Notes under the pieces: model-generated
Databases searched by the model: none
Seen by the model: the letters and a program-made list of their open reading frames with translations, nothing else
Told to the model about the DNA's origin: nothing
Assembly: GCF_001637205.1 (NCBI RefSeq)
Contig: NZ_LVJH01000025.1
Coordinates: 118,886-182,885, forward strand
Origin: Paenibacillus glacialis
GTDB lineage: Bacteria; Bacillota; Bacilli; Paenibacillales; Paenibacillaceae
Reading direction: 5' to 3'
Length of the DNA: 64,000 nt
Made by a program: the position numbers and the translations under genes
Part shown: positions 6,670-15,810 of the stretch, in pieces
Numbering within the stretch: position 1 is the stretch's first letter
Layout: the number at the start of each line of letters is the position of its first letter

Positions 6670-7149
6670 CTATTTATGATACGGTTCCCCCCGATTTATC
6701 TTCACCGCCCGATATACCTGCTCCGTCAGCACCAGCCGCATCAGCTGATGCGGCAACGTCATGCGCCCGAAGCTGAGCTTCTGCTGGGCGCGACGCAGTA
6801 CCCCATCGGAGAGCCCGTGGCTTCCTCCAATAACGAATACAACATGGCTCGTCCCATATGTGCCGAGCTTGTCGATCTCAGCGGCCAGCTCTTCCGAGCT
6901 CCATAGCTGGCCGCCGATAGCGAGCGCAACGACGTGCGCCTCGCTCTTAATATGCGCGAGGATGCGTTCGCCCTCGCGATCTTTCACAATAGACACCTCA
7001 GCATCGCTCAAGGTGTCCGGTGCCTTCTCATCCGCTACCTCCACCATCTGGAACTTGATGTATGGATTTAGCCGCTTAGCATATTCCTGAATCCCCAGAA
7101 CTAAATACTTCTCTTTCAACTTCCCCACGCCAATAATCTGAATAAACAC
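6670..7149 (-). CDS. rlmH: 23S rRNA pseudouridine-1915 N3-methyltransferase RlmH
   Basis: This 159-residue protein has the full length of the SPOUT-family RlmH. It methylates pseudouridine 1915 in helix 69 of 23S rRNA, using S-adenosylmethionine, in assembled ribosomes. The family pattern is clear: start [15 protein letters not shown], the glycine-rich SAM-knot segment [14 protein letters not shown], and the C-terminal [17 protein letters not shown] with the terminal YHK. It is the last gene of the minus-strand walR-to-rlmH block, as in many Bacillales. Its local base composition is more GC-rich than that of the decayed region to its left. Confidence 0.97.
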   Translation of the reverse strand: MFIQIIGVGKLKEKYLVLGIQEYAKRLNPYIKFQMVEVADEKAPDTLSDAEVSIVKDREGERILAHIKSEAHVVALAIGGQLWSSEELAAEIDKLGTYGTSHVVFVIGGSHGLSDGVLRRAQQKLSFGRMTLPHQLMRLVLTEQVYRAVKINRGEPYHK

Positions 7150-7449
7150 TACTTAATCAACCTCCACCATTTATGTATGCCTTCAACGATATCCAATACC
7201 GTTATGTATTTTTAAGAATCATGACATTCATGATTGAATTTACATCATTCATTATTACCATAGTCTTCACACTCAAGAACTTCACCCTTATTTCTTCTGC
7301 CTCTACGCTTTAACTAGTACTCAACCGGGAAATCTCCAACCGGACATTACATCCGTTCAATATGCGTAACGTAAGATCGTACGCTACCAACATAATATTC
7401 AAACCTCTAGTTCGATCAGCAAGCACTGATTAAGGATTTTCGCCTTTTG

Positions 7450-7545
7450 CTTTTGTACTTGTACTTGTACTTGTACTTTCACTTGGTTTTGCACTTAGTT
7501 TTGCACTTAGTTTTGCACTTGCTTGTGCACTTGCTTGTACTTGCC
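7450..7545. repeat. tandem short repeats (TGTACT and TTTTGCACTTAG)
   Basis: Four units of TGTACT are followed by three degenerate 12-base units of the TTTTGCACTTAG type and two GCTTGTGCACTT-like units. A reading frame through it would be a monotonous Leu/His/Val/Tyr polypeptide with no ribosome site, so it is treated as non-coding low-complexity DNA. It could be prone to slippage. Confidence 0.7.
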
Positions 7546-7736
7546 CTACCCATACTCACCCATCCATCCTTGAAATTAGACCCCTACCCCATTGTAGGGA
7601 TTCCAAACGATGCGAAGCATCTATCTATCGAACTAAGATCACTAAGCGAACTTTGCCTACTAGCGCTTCTACCGCATTTAGAGCATGCGAAGTATATAGA
7701 GGTTTCGCCTTTCTGTAGAGTGTTTGCTTTTCATGG

Positions 7737-7875
7737 TACCAGCGTAGAGGACGGAATTGTTCTGGAGGAAACGAAGTGGTCGCCTTTGTCCCGGGATTTC
7801 TACCGCGATAAGCGGTATCCAATCAGGAAATCCGGGGACAACAGCGATCGGAAGAACAATCCGTTCTCGCAGCGG
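7737..7875. ncRNA. long imperfect inverted repeat, candidate structured RNA or repeat element
   Basis: Three nested stems are visible. The inner one is TACCGC/GCGGTA around GATAA at 7801-7817. The middle is TTGTCCCGGGATTTC with GAAATCCGGGGACAA (14 of 15 pairs). The outer is GGACGGAATTGTTCT with AGAACAATCCGTTC. Together they fold about 130 nt. No gene overlaps it. I have an impression that similar text recurs in Paenibacillus genomes, which needs a search. The strand of any transcript is unknown. Confidence 0.45.
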
Positions 7876-7986
7876 CCTTCGAAGCATCCCTCGTAGCACC
7901 CTCCACAAAATTCCTTCTTCGAAGCACGATCCCTAAACGAAGCTTCCCCGAATAATACTGCATCTTTCCATCCCCCACAAATACAA

Positions 7987-8012
7987 AAAGGGCGTCAAAT
8001 TTCACGCCCTTT
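7987..8012 (-). terminator. terminator after CxxH/CxxC gene
   Basis: AAAGGGCG and CGCCCTTT pair around a 10-nt loop. Read on the minus strand, it is followed by a T-run (CTTTTTG). It lies directly after the stop of the gene at 8016-8183. Confidence 0.75.
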
Positions 8013-8015
8013 CAC

Positions 8016-8183
8016 TTATACGACCAAATACTGCGCCGCCTGCTCACACTCAATACATTTCACTGGTGGATCCCAGTCGGAGAACTCGGTTTCCTTCAAA
8101 TCCACGATATCCGGTGCATCTTCATATTCATCAACGAAACTGTCAATCGCGAACTCTACATGATCTTTGCATACAACGTACAT
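8016..8183 (-). CDS. CxxH/CxxC zinc-binding-type small protein
   Basis: This is a 55-residue protein with CKDH near the start and CIEC near the end, matching the small Bacillales family annotated CxxH/CxxC (BA_5709 type). The four ligands suggest a bound zinc; the function is unknown. ATG 8183 is 13 nt from the GAGAGG site. An in-frame ATG at 8195 would be only 1-2 nt from it, so 8183 is preferred with some doubt. It lies between the htrA-like gene and rlmH in the walR block and is followed by its own terminator. Confidence 0.8.
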   Translation of the reverse strand: MYVVCKDHVEFAIDSFVDEYEDAPDIVDLKETEFSDWDPPVKCIECEQAAQYLVV

Positions 8184-8314
8184 GAATGAAAGCATCCTCT
8201 CTGTCCTACACTCTGCTGTTTTTTATCTATTATAACCCGAATTCGCCTATAACACATCCACAATCTGCATGGAATTCACCAGCTATGTATCACTAGCCAC
8301 TAATCCCCGCCATA

Positions 8315-9550
8315 CTATTCCGCTGGTTTATCGCTAAGCTTCAATGTAACGACCTTCAATTCACCCGCACGATAAAAAGTTACACTCAGTTCATCACCGA
8401 CTTTACTTCGATCATAGAGGAACTTACGAAGTTCCATCGTTGTTGTAATCGGTTCTTCATCAAACTTCGTAATGACGTCATTCAGCTTCAATCCCGCTTC
8501 TTGCGCAGGACCTACAGCATCCAACACAACAACGCCTTCTTTCACATCACTTGGTAATTTCAAATCTTTACGTTCATCTGCATCCAAAGGAGCGAATGAG
8601 TTGTTTAAATCCACTGTGTATACGCCGATGTAAGGACGTGTTATTTTACCTGTTAACATCAATTCATCAACTGTCTTCATCACTTGACCCGTCGGAATAG
8701 CGAACCCAAGTCCCTCTACGCCCGTATCGGATATCTTCATCGTATTAATCCCAATGACTTTACCGTTCAGATCAATCAATGCACCACCGCTGTTGCCCTC
8801 ATTAATGGCTGCATCCGTCTGAATAACTTCTTGCTCCCAATCATATATGCCGTCCTTGTTCAGAGATACCGGAAGTACGCGATTGGTGTTGCTCACAATA
8901 CCGGAACTAAGCGAATCACCAAGACCTAGTGGATTACCTATCGCAATGACGGTTTCCCCAAAACGAAGTTTACTAGAGTCCCCGATCTCGGCGACTGTAT
9001 TGATATTCTTACCATCGATAGAAAGTACTGCAATATCGTTAACCGTGTCTGTACCCACTAACGTAGCCTTTATCGTATCACCGTCAACCGTCAACACTTC
9101 CAGTTCTTCTGCTTCAGAGATGACATGATTGTTTGTGATGATATAAGCCAATCTGTTCTCTTTCTTGAAAATCACACCCGAGCCCAGACCTGATTCATCT
9201 AAATTTACATTATCCTTTTTATGGTCCTTATAATTAGCAATGCTTACGACCGCAGGACGTACCTTCGCTGCCGCTTGAATCAACCGTTCATAAGGATCAT
9301 TCTCCTTCGTTACCTTTACTGCACTCACGGCAGATGCATGGGGAGTTGAGGAAGGTAAGTCCGTAATCATACTGAATAATACAGTTGCCACCACGGCTCC
9401 AATGACCGAACTAATCACAGAAATTTGAATGGTGGACATTCCCCGACGACGGGTTCTAGACCAGCTTACGGGGTTAGGTTTTACTTTGGTATGCTCTTTT
9501 CTCGGTCTTGACACTTTGGTCGAATAAAATTCATCTTCGAACAAACCCAT
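8315..9550 (-). CDS. HtrA/DegP-like membrane-anchored serine protease
   Basis: This 411-residue S1C-family protease corresponds by position to B. subtilis YyxA (HtrC). A cytoplasmic basic N-terminus is followed by a membrane helix at about residues 41-62 and an outward-facing trypsin-like domain with catalytic His142 (TNNHV), Asp172 (NDIAVL) and Ser254 (GNSGGAL). A C-terminal PDZ domain spans about 310-400. It degrades or refolds damaged exported proteins. It is separated from yycJ by a small opposing gene and about 400 bp, so it probably has its own promoter. The five-gene WalRK block upstream links it to cell-envelope stress. Confidence 0.93.
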   Translation of the reverse strand: MGLFEDEFYSTKVSRPRKEHTKVKPNPVSWSRTRRRGMSTIQISVISSVIGAVVATVLFSMITDLPSSTPHASAVSAVKVTKENDPYERLIQAAAKVRPAVVSIANYKDHKKDNVNLDESGLGSGVIFKKENRLAYIITNNHVISEAEELEVLTVDGDTIKATLVGTDTVNDIAVLSIDGKNINTVAEIGDSSKLRFGETVIAIGNPLGLGDSLSSGIVSNTNRVLPVSLNKDGIYDWEQEVIQTDAAINEGNSGGALIDLNGKVIGINTMKISDTGVEGLGFAIPTGQVMKTVDELMLTGKITRPYIGVYTVDLNNSFAPLDADERKDLKLPSDVKEGVVVLDAVGPAQEAGLKLNDVITKFDEEPITTTMELRKFLYDRSKVGDELSVTFYRAGELKVVTLKLSDKPAE

Positions 9551-9951
9551 AGTAAATCCTCTCCCTTGTTATCACCCTCATATAGTATATATAACTCCTT
9601 AAAGGCCCAAAAAGTTGCATATTTCATCTCATTACTTTTACATCACCACATAACCACTTTTTCAAGCGTAACAAGCACTCATTCATGCATTAAAAATAAA
9701 CCACGATAGCATTATCTGATTTCCCTGGTAAACTTTAATAATTCTAGTATTTTTCGCAATGCTTAGGAATATTTTGTGATGAAACAGACTACACTAAGAA
9801 CAAGTCTCTTAATCACAGATTTATAGATTAGTATTACGTTTTTGTACTGTTCATTGTATCATACGTAGCGCTTAGCAACATCATGTTTTGGACCTATTTT
9901 AAATAGTTAAATATGGGATTTTTACCGTTTATAGAAGGGGAGGAATGGCAC
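9551..9951. other. intergenic region between divergent genes
   Basis: About 400 AT-rich bases separate the htrA-like gene (minus) from the small plus-strand gene at 9952. It must hold promoters for both. I see no confident operator, hairpin or repeat. Confidence 0.4.
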
Positions 9952-10158
9952 TTGGAAGGTGTAAATTTATCTATGGATGTTGTTCACATGATAGCCAAGC
10001 TAGGAGATATGAAGGACGAGCATTATCGTAATACCCTTGCCATAAGTACAATCATAGAACTTCTTGTAGACAAGGGGATTCTCACACGTGAAGAATTGGC
10101 AATCAAGGCCGATGAACTCGATCAATTTATGGCTTGCTCACCTTATCCCACGGTGTAG
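9952..10158 (+). CDS. small protein of unknown function
   Basis: This 68-residue product has helices and the motif IIELLVDKGILTREELAIKADELD, which resembles small conserved hypothetical proteins seen in Paenibacillus. Start TTG 9952 is chosen because GGGGAGG at 9937-9943 precedes it; the upstream ATG 9913 has no ribosome site. Its last 32 bases overlap the 3' end of yycJ in a convergent arrangement. Function unknown. Confidence 0.55.
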   Translation: MEGVNLSMDVVHMIAKLGDMKDEHYRNTLAISTIIELLVDKGILTREELAIKADELDQFMACSPYPTV

Positions 10159-10933
10159 GTTTATCGTAGTAGGTATCACACAACTTGAAATCGGTCTCTT
10201 TGAAAAAACACCCGCGTTCTTCCATGGCATCACGCACAGTCATTTTAGCCAAATCCATCATATTGTGATCTCGGCTTAAATGTGCCAAGTACGTCCTTTT
10301 CGTCTTGCCAGTAAGGAGTTCACTCATGGCTTCTCCTGAAGCTTCATTCGAGAGATGCCCCATATCGCCTAAGATACGACGCTTGGTATTCCATGGATAG
10401 CGACCCATTCGCAGCAACTCAATATCGTGATTGGCTTCAAGGACCAACACATCCGAATCCGCAATGGCCCGCTTCACTTTATCACTAACGTAACCCAGAT
10501 CCGTAGCCACACTAAGCTTATCGTCGCCATCATAGAAACTATAGCCTACGGGTTCCGCTGCATCATGGGAAATACCGAACGATTCCACGCGAAGTGTACC
10601 GAAATCCTTCACTTCTCCACTATCCAACACGATCCGATTCTCTTCTGATATTTTACCAACCGATTTATTCATAGCGTCCCATGTCTTCTCATTAGCATAG
10701 ATAGGCAGATTATATTTACGAGCCACCGGACCTAATCCCTTGATATGGTCTGAATGTTCGTGTGTAATTAATATTCCGTCAATCTCGCCTCCTGTGAGAT
10801 CACGTTCCTGCAATAATTCATCAATCCGACGTGCACTGAACCCCGCATCGATCAATAACGTTGTTTCCCCATTCGTAACCACGGTTGCATTCCCTGTGGA
10901 TCCGCTCGATAGTACTGTAAATGATATCCCCAT
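10127..10933 (-). CDS. yycJ: MBL-fold metallohydrolase YycJ/WalJ
   Basis: This 268-residue metallo-beta-lactamase-fold protein has the metal-binding motif THEHSDH and further metal ligands (HDA, DLGY, LSRDHN). YycJ/WalJ is the conserved last member of the walRK operon. It is a nuclease-type MBL protein, linked in Bacillus to DNA mismatch processing and in streptococci to wall phenotypes; the substrate is not certain. The start at ATG 10933 fits the family start MGISFTVLSSGSTGNAT, with AAAGGAG about 13 nt upstream. The frame open to 11014 overlaps yycI and is rejected. Confidence 0.92.
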   Translation of the reverse strand: MGISFTVLSSGSTGNATVVTNGETTLLIDAGFSARRIDELLQERDLTGGEIDGILITHEHSDHIKGLGPVARKYNLPIYANEKTWDAMNKSVGKISEENRIVLDSGEVKDFGTLRVESFGISHDAAEPVGYSFYDGDDKLSVATDLGYVSDKVKRAIADSDVLVLEANHDIELLRMGRYPWNTKRRILGDMGHLSNEASGEAMSELLTGKTKRTYLAHLSRDHNMMDLAKMTVRDAMEERGCFFKETDFKLCDTYYDKPTPWDKVSKP

Positions 10934-10943
10934 AAGCGTTGCC

Positions 10944-11693
10944 CTACTCCTTTGTTTTATCTGTCTTGGAACTAATAACGTCCCCACTGATGCCTTGTAC
11001 ATAATATATTTCATTCTCTAACGTGAATCGCCATACAGGTGCTGCTACCTGATTCTCGGAATTAAACATCTCTCCGTAATATCCTAGCTGAATATCTTTC
11101 ACAGCTGAATTCACTGGAATATAGTTATTGTTAATGAGTTTGGCCAGCGCGTCTGAAGCATGTAGCACCTTTTGTTGTTCCTCGTCGTTAGACGGAAGGA
11201 TTTCAGTCACTGATAACTGATAAGAAGTGATCTTCTGCTCACGATACAACAACTTCAACTTTAATTGATCATTGAACAGTGGCCATTCCTCTTCAACTAA
11301 AGGGTGAAATACGAAGGCCCCATATTCACTTTCCATTGGATCATAACGATAATCCTTAAATTGAGGTATATATTTCTCTAGTGCTTTCGTTAAATCGTTA
11401 CCCATAAAGACTAACTTGCTATCTAGAGGTTCACTAAGCTCCACGGGATCTCTATTCTCACTACTTTTAAAGCGATAGGTGATCTTCGGAAGTGCTGGGG
11501 TTCGTGGGGGAATCGGACATAACAGTTGAATATTCTTCTCCTGCATGATTTTCTGTGTATATTCATCAAGTGAGGTATAATCCAAGTTCGCATTTGCTTG
11601 TTCCCTTACATCGTTCCACAACTGATAACCTAGTACGAGATTTAACAGTAAAAAAGCGTAGATCAACACATTTTTAGCTCGTCCCCAATCCAT
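10944..11693 (-). CDS. yycI: WalK accessory protein YycI
   Basis: This 249-residue protein has one N-terminal membrane helix (VLIYAFLLLNLVLGYQLW) and an extracellular domain. YycI and YycH form a membrane complex with the sensor kinase WalK and inhibit it in B. subtilis. The start MDWGRAKN is typical of the family. It lies between yycH and yycJ in the walRK operon, 53 nt after yycH and 10 nt before yycJ. Confidence 0.93.
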   Translation of the reverse strand: MDWGRAKNVLIYAFLLLNLVLGYQLWNDVREQANANLDYTSLDEYTQKIMQEKNIQLLCPIPPRTPALPKITYRFKSSENRDPVELSEPLDSKLVFMGNDLTKALEKYIPQFKDYRYDPMESEYGAFVFHPLVEEEWPLFNDQLKLKLLYREQKITSYQLSVTEILPSNDEEQQKVLHASDALAKLINNNYIPVNSAVKDIQLGYYGEMFNSENQVAAPVWRFTLENEIYYVQGISGDVISSKTDKTKE

Positions 11694-11746
11694 CCCTGTC
11701 CCCCCTATCCCACTTCATCTTTATGCAATCAGCTTGTTCCACTTCA

Positions 11747-13021
11747 TTAATCCAGCACCATCACTTCACCACTCCGAAGCTTAACAGCCCATACAGGTGT
11801 TAAATGTAGCCCTTCCTCCGTACGTGCTGGCAAGTATGCAGGATAGAGGTCCACGATCGCAGATTGTTCACTTAGTTTTTTCAGCTTCGATTTTAGCTCT
11901 TCGCCACCTGACAACACCTTGATTTGCTTGTTTTGTTCCTTAAGTTTGATATAGATCAGAGAACGTTCATAAGCGGATACTGTGCCTTGATGCAGATCAA
12001 GCTTAATTGTTCCGTATTGAAATTGTGGTCTTTCCAGAATAGGATAGTTGCCATAATACTGTTGAAATACCACTTCGTTCTTACCTACCCCGCCCCCAGC
12101 AAGGCTTAATCGATAATTACCATTCCATCCGCCATGTTGGTTCACGAAATCAACCGCAGCTAGCACCTCTTTATCCACATTACTTTCTCCAGCAGGCATG
12201 GCTGCAGGATCCGTATAGCTCATCCACTTCTGTTCTTGCCTAACTTGCAAGCTTCGCTTACTATCCGTATATATTTCCGAGCCATCCTTTTCCCTGATAT
12301 TACGAGTAATACTTGAATCGAAAAATAAGCTTCGTTGCATTTGTTCTGCTGTATATACTCCCATGTCTACTGTGGATTCGACCATCTCGATCGGTGTCTC
12401 TGGCACATAGTAGGCCCCATTTATTGTCATATACGGTGTCCATGTTGTACCGAAATCCACTTGTTGTTGTATATCCTGAACCGTAAGGTCGGCTTTGCCG
12501 GCCTCATATACAACACCTTCTGTACTAAAAAACAACGCATGTGCTTTAGATTCATTATTAACGTTATATATCCAGACTCGGTCAATAAGCTCCGTTTGAA
12601 ATAATGAATCTGGCTGAATTTGCATCACACGCTGAAGTAGCGTTACTGGGACCCCCGATCCAAACGTCAGTTCAATGCCAGGATTGTTCTGGCGCATTTC
12701 TTTAAGATCTATATTCTGTATAGAACGTCGTTGGAAGCTATCAAAGCTCCGTCCTTCAATTAATGAGAAGATCAGATTATAAAAGGTCGAATCAGGATAA
12801 AAGATCGTATGTTTATCTTCTCCCATATGAATAATCATTTTATCCGGGTAAATAAGACTCTCCACATTGGTTTCCGGCCCCATATAATCCGTCTTAATAT
12901 AGTTCGTTGCAGACCTGATGATCGTATCACTACCTGGAAGTCGGTACATGAGATAATAACTTTCTACTAGACTACTCACGACCAACAAGACGAGTACGAT
13001 AGACTTTAACTTCTCCTTCAT
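11747..13021 (-). CDS. yycH: WalK regulator YycH
   Basis: This is a 424-residue protein with a single N-terminal membrane helix (IVLVLLVVSSLVESYYLMY) and a large extracytoplasmic region, the usual YycH build and length. It partners YycI in damping WalK activity. Its start overlaps the walK stop by 4 nt (ATGA), so the two are coupled in translation. It belongs to the essential WalRK operon that monitors cell-wall synthesis. Confidence 0.93.
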   Translation of the reverse strand: MKEKLKSIVLVLLVVSSLVESYYLMYRLPGSDTIIRSATNYIKTDYMGPETNVESLIYPDKMIIHMGEDKHTIFYPDSTFYNLIFSLIEGRSFDSFQRRSIQNIDLKEMRQNNPGIELTFGSGVPVTLLQRVMQIQPDSLFQTELIDRVWIYNVNNESKAHALFFSTEGVVYEAGKADLTVQDIQQQVDFGTTWTPYMTINGAYYVPETPIEMVESTVDMGVYTAEQMQRSLFFDSSITRNIREKDGSEIYTDSKRSLQVRQEQKWMSYTDPAAMPAGESNVDKEVLAAVDFVNQHGGWNGNYRLSLAGGGVGKNEVVFQQYYGNYPILERPQFQYGTIKLDLHQGTVSAYERSLIYIKLKEQNKQIKVLSGGEELKSKLKKLSEQSAIVDLYPAYLPARTEEGLHLTPVWAVKLRSGEVMVLD

Positions 13022-14844
13022 GTCAACACACCCCCATCTTCAACCAAAGGAAGCGTGAAGCTGACCTTCGTACCTTGTCCAAATTCCGATTGTAAAGCGA
13101 TCACTCCGCCATGGGCGCTAACAATTTCCCGGGCAATGGATAGACCAAGACCCGTTCCTCCCATATTCCGTGAGCGTGCCTTATCAACACGATAGAATCG
13201 TTCGAATATACGGTCCAAATCCTTCTTAGGAATACCGATCCCGGTATCCTGAACAGAAATCATAAGGTTAGCGTCCTCAGTAACCCTAGCTTCTAACGTA
13301 ACCACGCCACCCTCAGGCGTATATTTAAGTGAATTAGACACGAGGTTATCAAGCACTTGGTCGATCTGATCACGATCAAATGATATGCTACCAAGCCCCT
13401 TATCCACCTTAATTTCTGATTGAATATTCTTCTGCTGCATTTGAAAAGAAAACCGATCCGTTACATCCTCCAACATTTCCAATACCTCGGTTGGTTCTTT
13501 ACGAAGGGATGCTTCTTTGTTGTCTAACCTTGATAAGTGAAGTAGATCTGTCACCAGGCGAATCATCCGTTCCGTCTCATTCTGGATTACGCCTACAAAC
13601 CGTGGTGCCAGTTGTGTATCCTCAAGTGCACCATCATCCAGTGCTTCCGTATAACTCTTAATAGTCGTTAACGGCGTACGCAATTCATGAGATACATTAG
13701 CAACGAATTCACGACGAGAAGCTTCTAACTTCTCCTGTTCCGTTACATCCTGTAGTACGGCTATCATACCCGCAATACCAAACTCCCTCCGGTGTATCGA
13801 AGTAAAGGTTACCCGCACCTTAAAGGGTATAGCTACCTCTTCTCGATTTAACTCCAATAGTGCTGTATTGATAGAGCCCTCTACAAAGGCTTGTGTCTGC
13901 GCAGCATCAAATCCGAGTAGCACAGTGATGTCCCGATTATCCAATTCTTCCTCATCTACCCTTAACATCTTACCCGCACGACGGTTCATAAGGATAACAT
14001 GGCCCGCTTCATCCGTTGCAATCACACCATCACTCATATTCGTAAGAATTGAAGCTAATTTCTCCTTCTCCTCTTCATTCTGCAAGAGCGCATTCCGAAG
14101 GCGACCTGTCATGTAATTAAAGGCTTCACTCAATTGTCCGATTTCATCGTTCCCGAACACAGGCATCTTCTGATCGAATCTTCCTTCTGCCACCGCCGTA
14201 GCATGACGTGTCATTTCCTTGATTGGCTGCGTAATGGTATGCGCTAGAATAACGCCAAGGATCGCGGTTAATCCTAGTGCAATCAACATGCCTGATATAA
14301 AAATATTGTTAACCCGCCCCATCGTATCGTGCAACTCATTCATGGAGGCAACAATATAGATCGCACCTACAATTTTGCTATTATAAATAACGGGCTTCGC
14401 AACCACGCGTTTACGTTCATTATCCTCATCAATCATATATTCTTCATTATCGCTAATGCCTTGAAGAGCACGGCTCACTACTGTCTGTGTGTTCTTCCGC
14501 CCTACATAATCCTCATGAGCAGGTAATGACGTAATCAACACCTTACCACTGGCGTCAAGCACCTGAATTTCTACGCCACTGAGATTGAATAGGTTGTTGA
14601 CGATAACACCTAAGCTTTCCACAGAATTCTTACCCGCTTCAACGTCTCCACCCAATTTCTCCGCGGCCATCACTGACAATAGCTCTGCTTGCTCCTGCAG
14701 ATCATTCGTGAAATTGCTAGTTAGCGAATTCTTCATAGCGCTCACGAAATAGACGCCGATCAATTGCATGGCGATAAGAATCAGCAGCATATACACAATA
14801 ATAAGTTTGGCTTGAATGGTGCGGAAGAAAGAGGCGAACTTCAT
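13018..14844 (-). CDS. walK: sensor histidine kinase WalK (YycG)
   Basis: This is a 608-residue kinase. It has membrane helices at about residues 14-36 and 181-203 flanking an extracellular Cache-like sensor, then HAMP (about 203-255), PAS (about 262-370) and the dimerisation domain with phospho-acceptor His386 in FVANVSHELRTP. The ATP-binding domain has an N box NLVSNSLKYTPEGG and G boxes DTGIGI and GTGLGLS. It phosphorylates WalR to adjust peptidoglycan hydrolase levels. It overlaps walR by 1 nt and yycH by 4 nt. A sequence close to the Noc-binding consensus lies inside it near 13124. Confidence 0.97.
   Translation of the reverse strand: MKFASFFRTIQAKLIIVYMLLILIAMQLIGVYFVSAMKNSLTSNFTNDLQEQAELLSVMAAEKLGGDVEAGKNSVESLGVIVNNLFNLSGVEIQVLDASGKVLITSLPAHEDYVGRKNTQTVVSRALQGISDNEEYMIDEDNERKRVVAKPVIYNSKIVGAIYIVASMNELHDTMGRVNNIFISGMLIALGLTAILGVILAHTITQPIKEMTRHATAVAEGRFDQKMPVFGNDEIGQLSEAFNYMTGRLRNALLQNEEEKEKLASILTNMSDGVIATDEAGHVILMNRRAGKMLRVDEEELDNRDITVLLGFDAAQTQAFVEGSINTALLELNREEVAIPFKVRVTFTSIHRREFGIAGMIAVLQDVTEQEKLEASRREFVANVSHELRTPLTTIKSYTEALDDGALEDTQLAPRFVGVIQNETERMIRLVTDLLHLSRLDNKEASLRKEPTEVLEMLEDVTDRFSFQMQQKNIQSEIKVDKGLGSISFDRDQIDQVLDNLVSNSLKYTPEGGVVTLEARVTEDANLMISVQDTGIGIPKKDLDRIFERFYRVDKARSRNMGGTGLGLSIAREIVSAHGGVIALQSEFGQGTKVSFTLPLVEDGGVLT
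13124..13137. promoter_or_regulatory. near-consensus Noc-binding site in walK
   Basis: ATTTCCCGGGCAAT differs at one position from the B. subtilis Noc-binding palindrome ATTTCCCGGGAAAT as I remember it. It falls in coding sequence, so it may be chance, but a Noc protein is encoded about 30 kb away. Confidence 0.3.
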
Positions 14845-15551
14845 TAGAGTCCACCGTTTTTAAGGCTTCGCATGACATAACCAAGGCCCCTGCGTGTTAG
14901 AATATATTCTGGTTTACTAGGGTTCTCCTCAATTTTTTCCCGTAATCGTCGAATGGTTACATCCACGGTACGTACATCCCCGAAATACTCAAATCCCCAT
15001 ACAGCCTGTAACAAATGTTCCCGGGTCATCACTTTACCCGCGTGTTTCACGAGATACACTAACAACTCATACTCTCGATGCGTTAGATCAAGTGGCTCAC
15101 CACTCTTAAATACCAAATACATATCTGTATCAATAAACAGCTCAAAGAGTTGTATGCCTTGTTTCTCCGTTGGTGTTTCCGTTTTGGTCAATCTTCGCAT
15201 GTGTGCTTTAACGCGGGCTAACAACTCCCGTGTGCTAAAAGGTTTCGTCACATAATCATCCGCACCCATCTCTAATCCGAGCACCTTATCAATTTCTCCA
15301 TCTTTAGCCGTAAGCATAATGATAGGGAAATGCAAATGAGCTGCCCGAATTTCCCGACATACGTCCATCCCATCTTTGCCTGGTAGCATGAGATCGAGTA
15401 ACATCAGATCCGGCTTCTTTGATATAGCCAATTCAACGGCCGTAATGCCGTCCAAAGCACATATGACGTCATATCCTTCTTTTTCTAAGTTGAATTTCAA
15501 TATATCAGCAATGGGTTGTTCATCATCTACTACTAGAATTGTTCCTTGCAT
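14844..15551 (-). CDS. walR: response regulator WalR (YycF)
   Basis: This 235-residue OmpR-family regulator has a receiver domain with the acidic pair Asp9-Asp10, phospho-acceptor Asp53 and Lys in VTKPFS. It also has a C-terminal winged helix ([19 protein letters not shown]). It controls autolysin and wall-metabolism genes, probably including M23-type endopeptidases such as its neighbour. The start is ATG 15551 after GAGGTGG; the frame extends to 15569, but that start would lose the ribosome site. It is the first gene of walR-walK-yycH-yycI-yycJ. Confidence 0.97.
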   Translation of the reverse strand: MQGTILVVDDEQPIADILKFNLEKEGYDVICALDGITAVELAISKKPDLMLLDLMLPGKDGMDVCREIRAAHLHFPIIMLTAKDGEIDKVLGLEMGADDYVTKPFSTRELLARVKAHMRRLTKTETPTEKQGIQLFELFIDTDMYLVFKSGEPLDLTHREYELLVYLVKHAGKVMTREHLLQAVWGFEYFGDVRTVDVTIRRLREKIEENPSKPEYILTRRGLGYVMRSLKNGGL

Positions 15552-15652
15552 GAATGTATCCCACCTCATATTTCAACCATTGATTGTCAATCCTCTTCCT
15601 ATTTTACCACACCTGATAGCCCGTCACACCTCATAAGTATCAGCACATAAAC

Positions 15653-15742
15653 AAGCATAAACAGCTATGCCGTCCTTTAGCGGCATAGCGACGTTTAACG
15701 TTGATATATAAGCGTTAGTAACAACTAATTTCTTATATTTGA
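15653..15742 (+). repeat. family 2 palindromic repeat, copy 1
   Basis: The head AAACAGCTATGCCGTCCTTT is followed by GCGGCATAGC, then a tail bounded by ATATAAG and CTTATATTT. It shares this layout with copies near 37.0, 42.9, 54.5 and 59.3 kb but is the most diverged. It lies upstream of walR. Confidence 0.6.
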
Positions 15743-15747
15743 GCAAA

Positions 15748-15793
15748 AAGAGCATCCCCCACCATACCAATCGTAGGGTCATGCTCTTTCCGC
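15748..15793 (-). terminator. terminator after M23 peptidase gene
   Basis: AAAGAGCATGACCC and the complementary arm ATGCTCTTTTT fold on the minus strand, followed by T residues. It is placed after the M23 gene (ending 15911), with one family 1 repeat in between. Confidence 0.65.
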
Positions 15794-15810
15794 TATCCTA
15801 AACAAAGCTT

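Larger units (their letters stand above)
7150..8015. other. gene-free stretch with tandem and palindromic repeats
   Basis: No gene is supported between rlmH and the CxxH/CxxC gene. The left part (7150-7440) shows only short palindromes such as AATCATGACATTCATGATT near 7217. The middle carries a tandem repeat and the right part a long folded element, both listed separately. Confidence 0.6.

Noticed and set aside
7450..7545. CRISPR array
   Set aside because: Units are directly adjacent without spacers and there are no cas genes in the window.
7447..7896. 149-codon plus-strand open frame
   Set aside because: It runs through tandem repeats and the folded element, gives a monotonous product and lacks a ribosome site.
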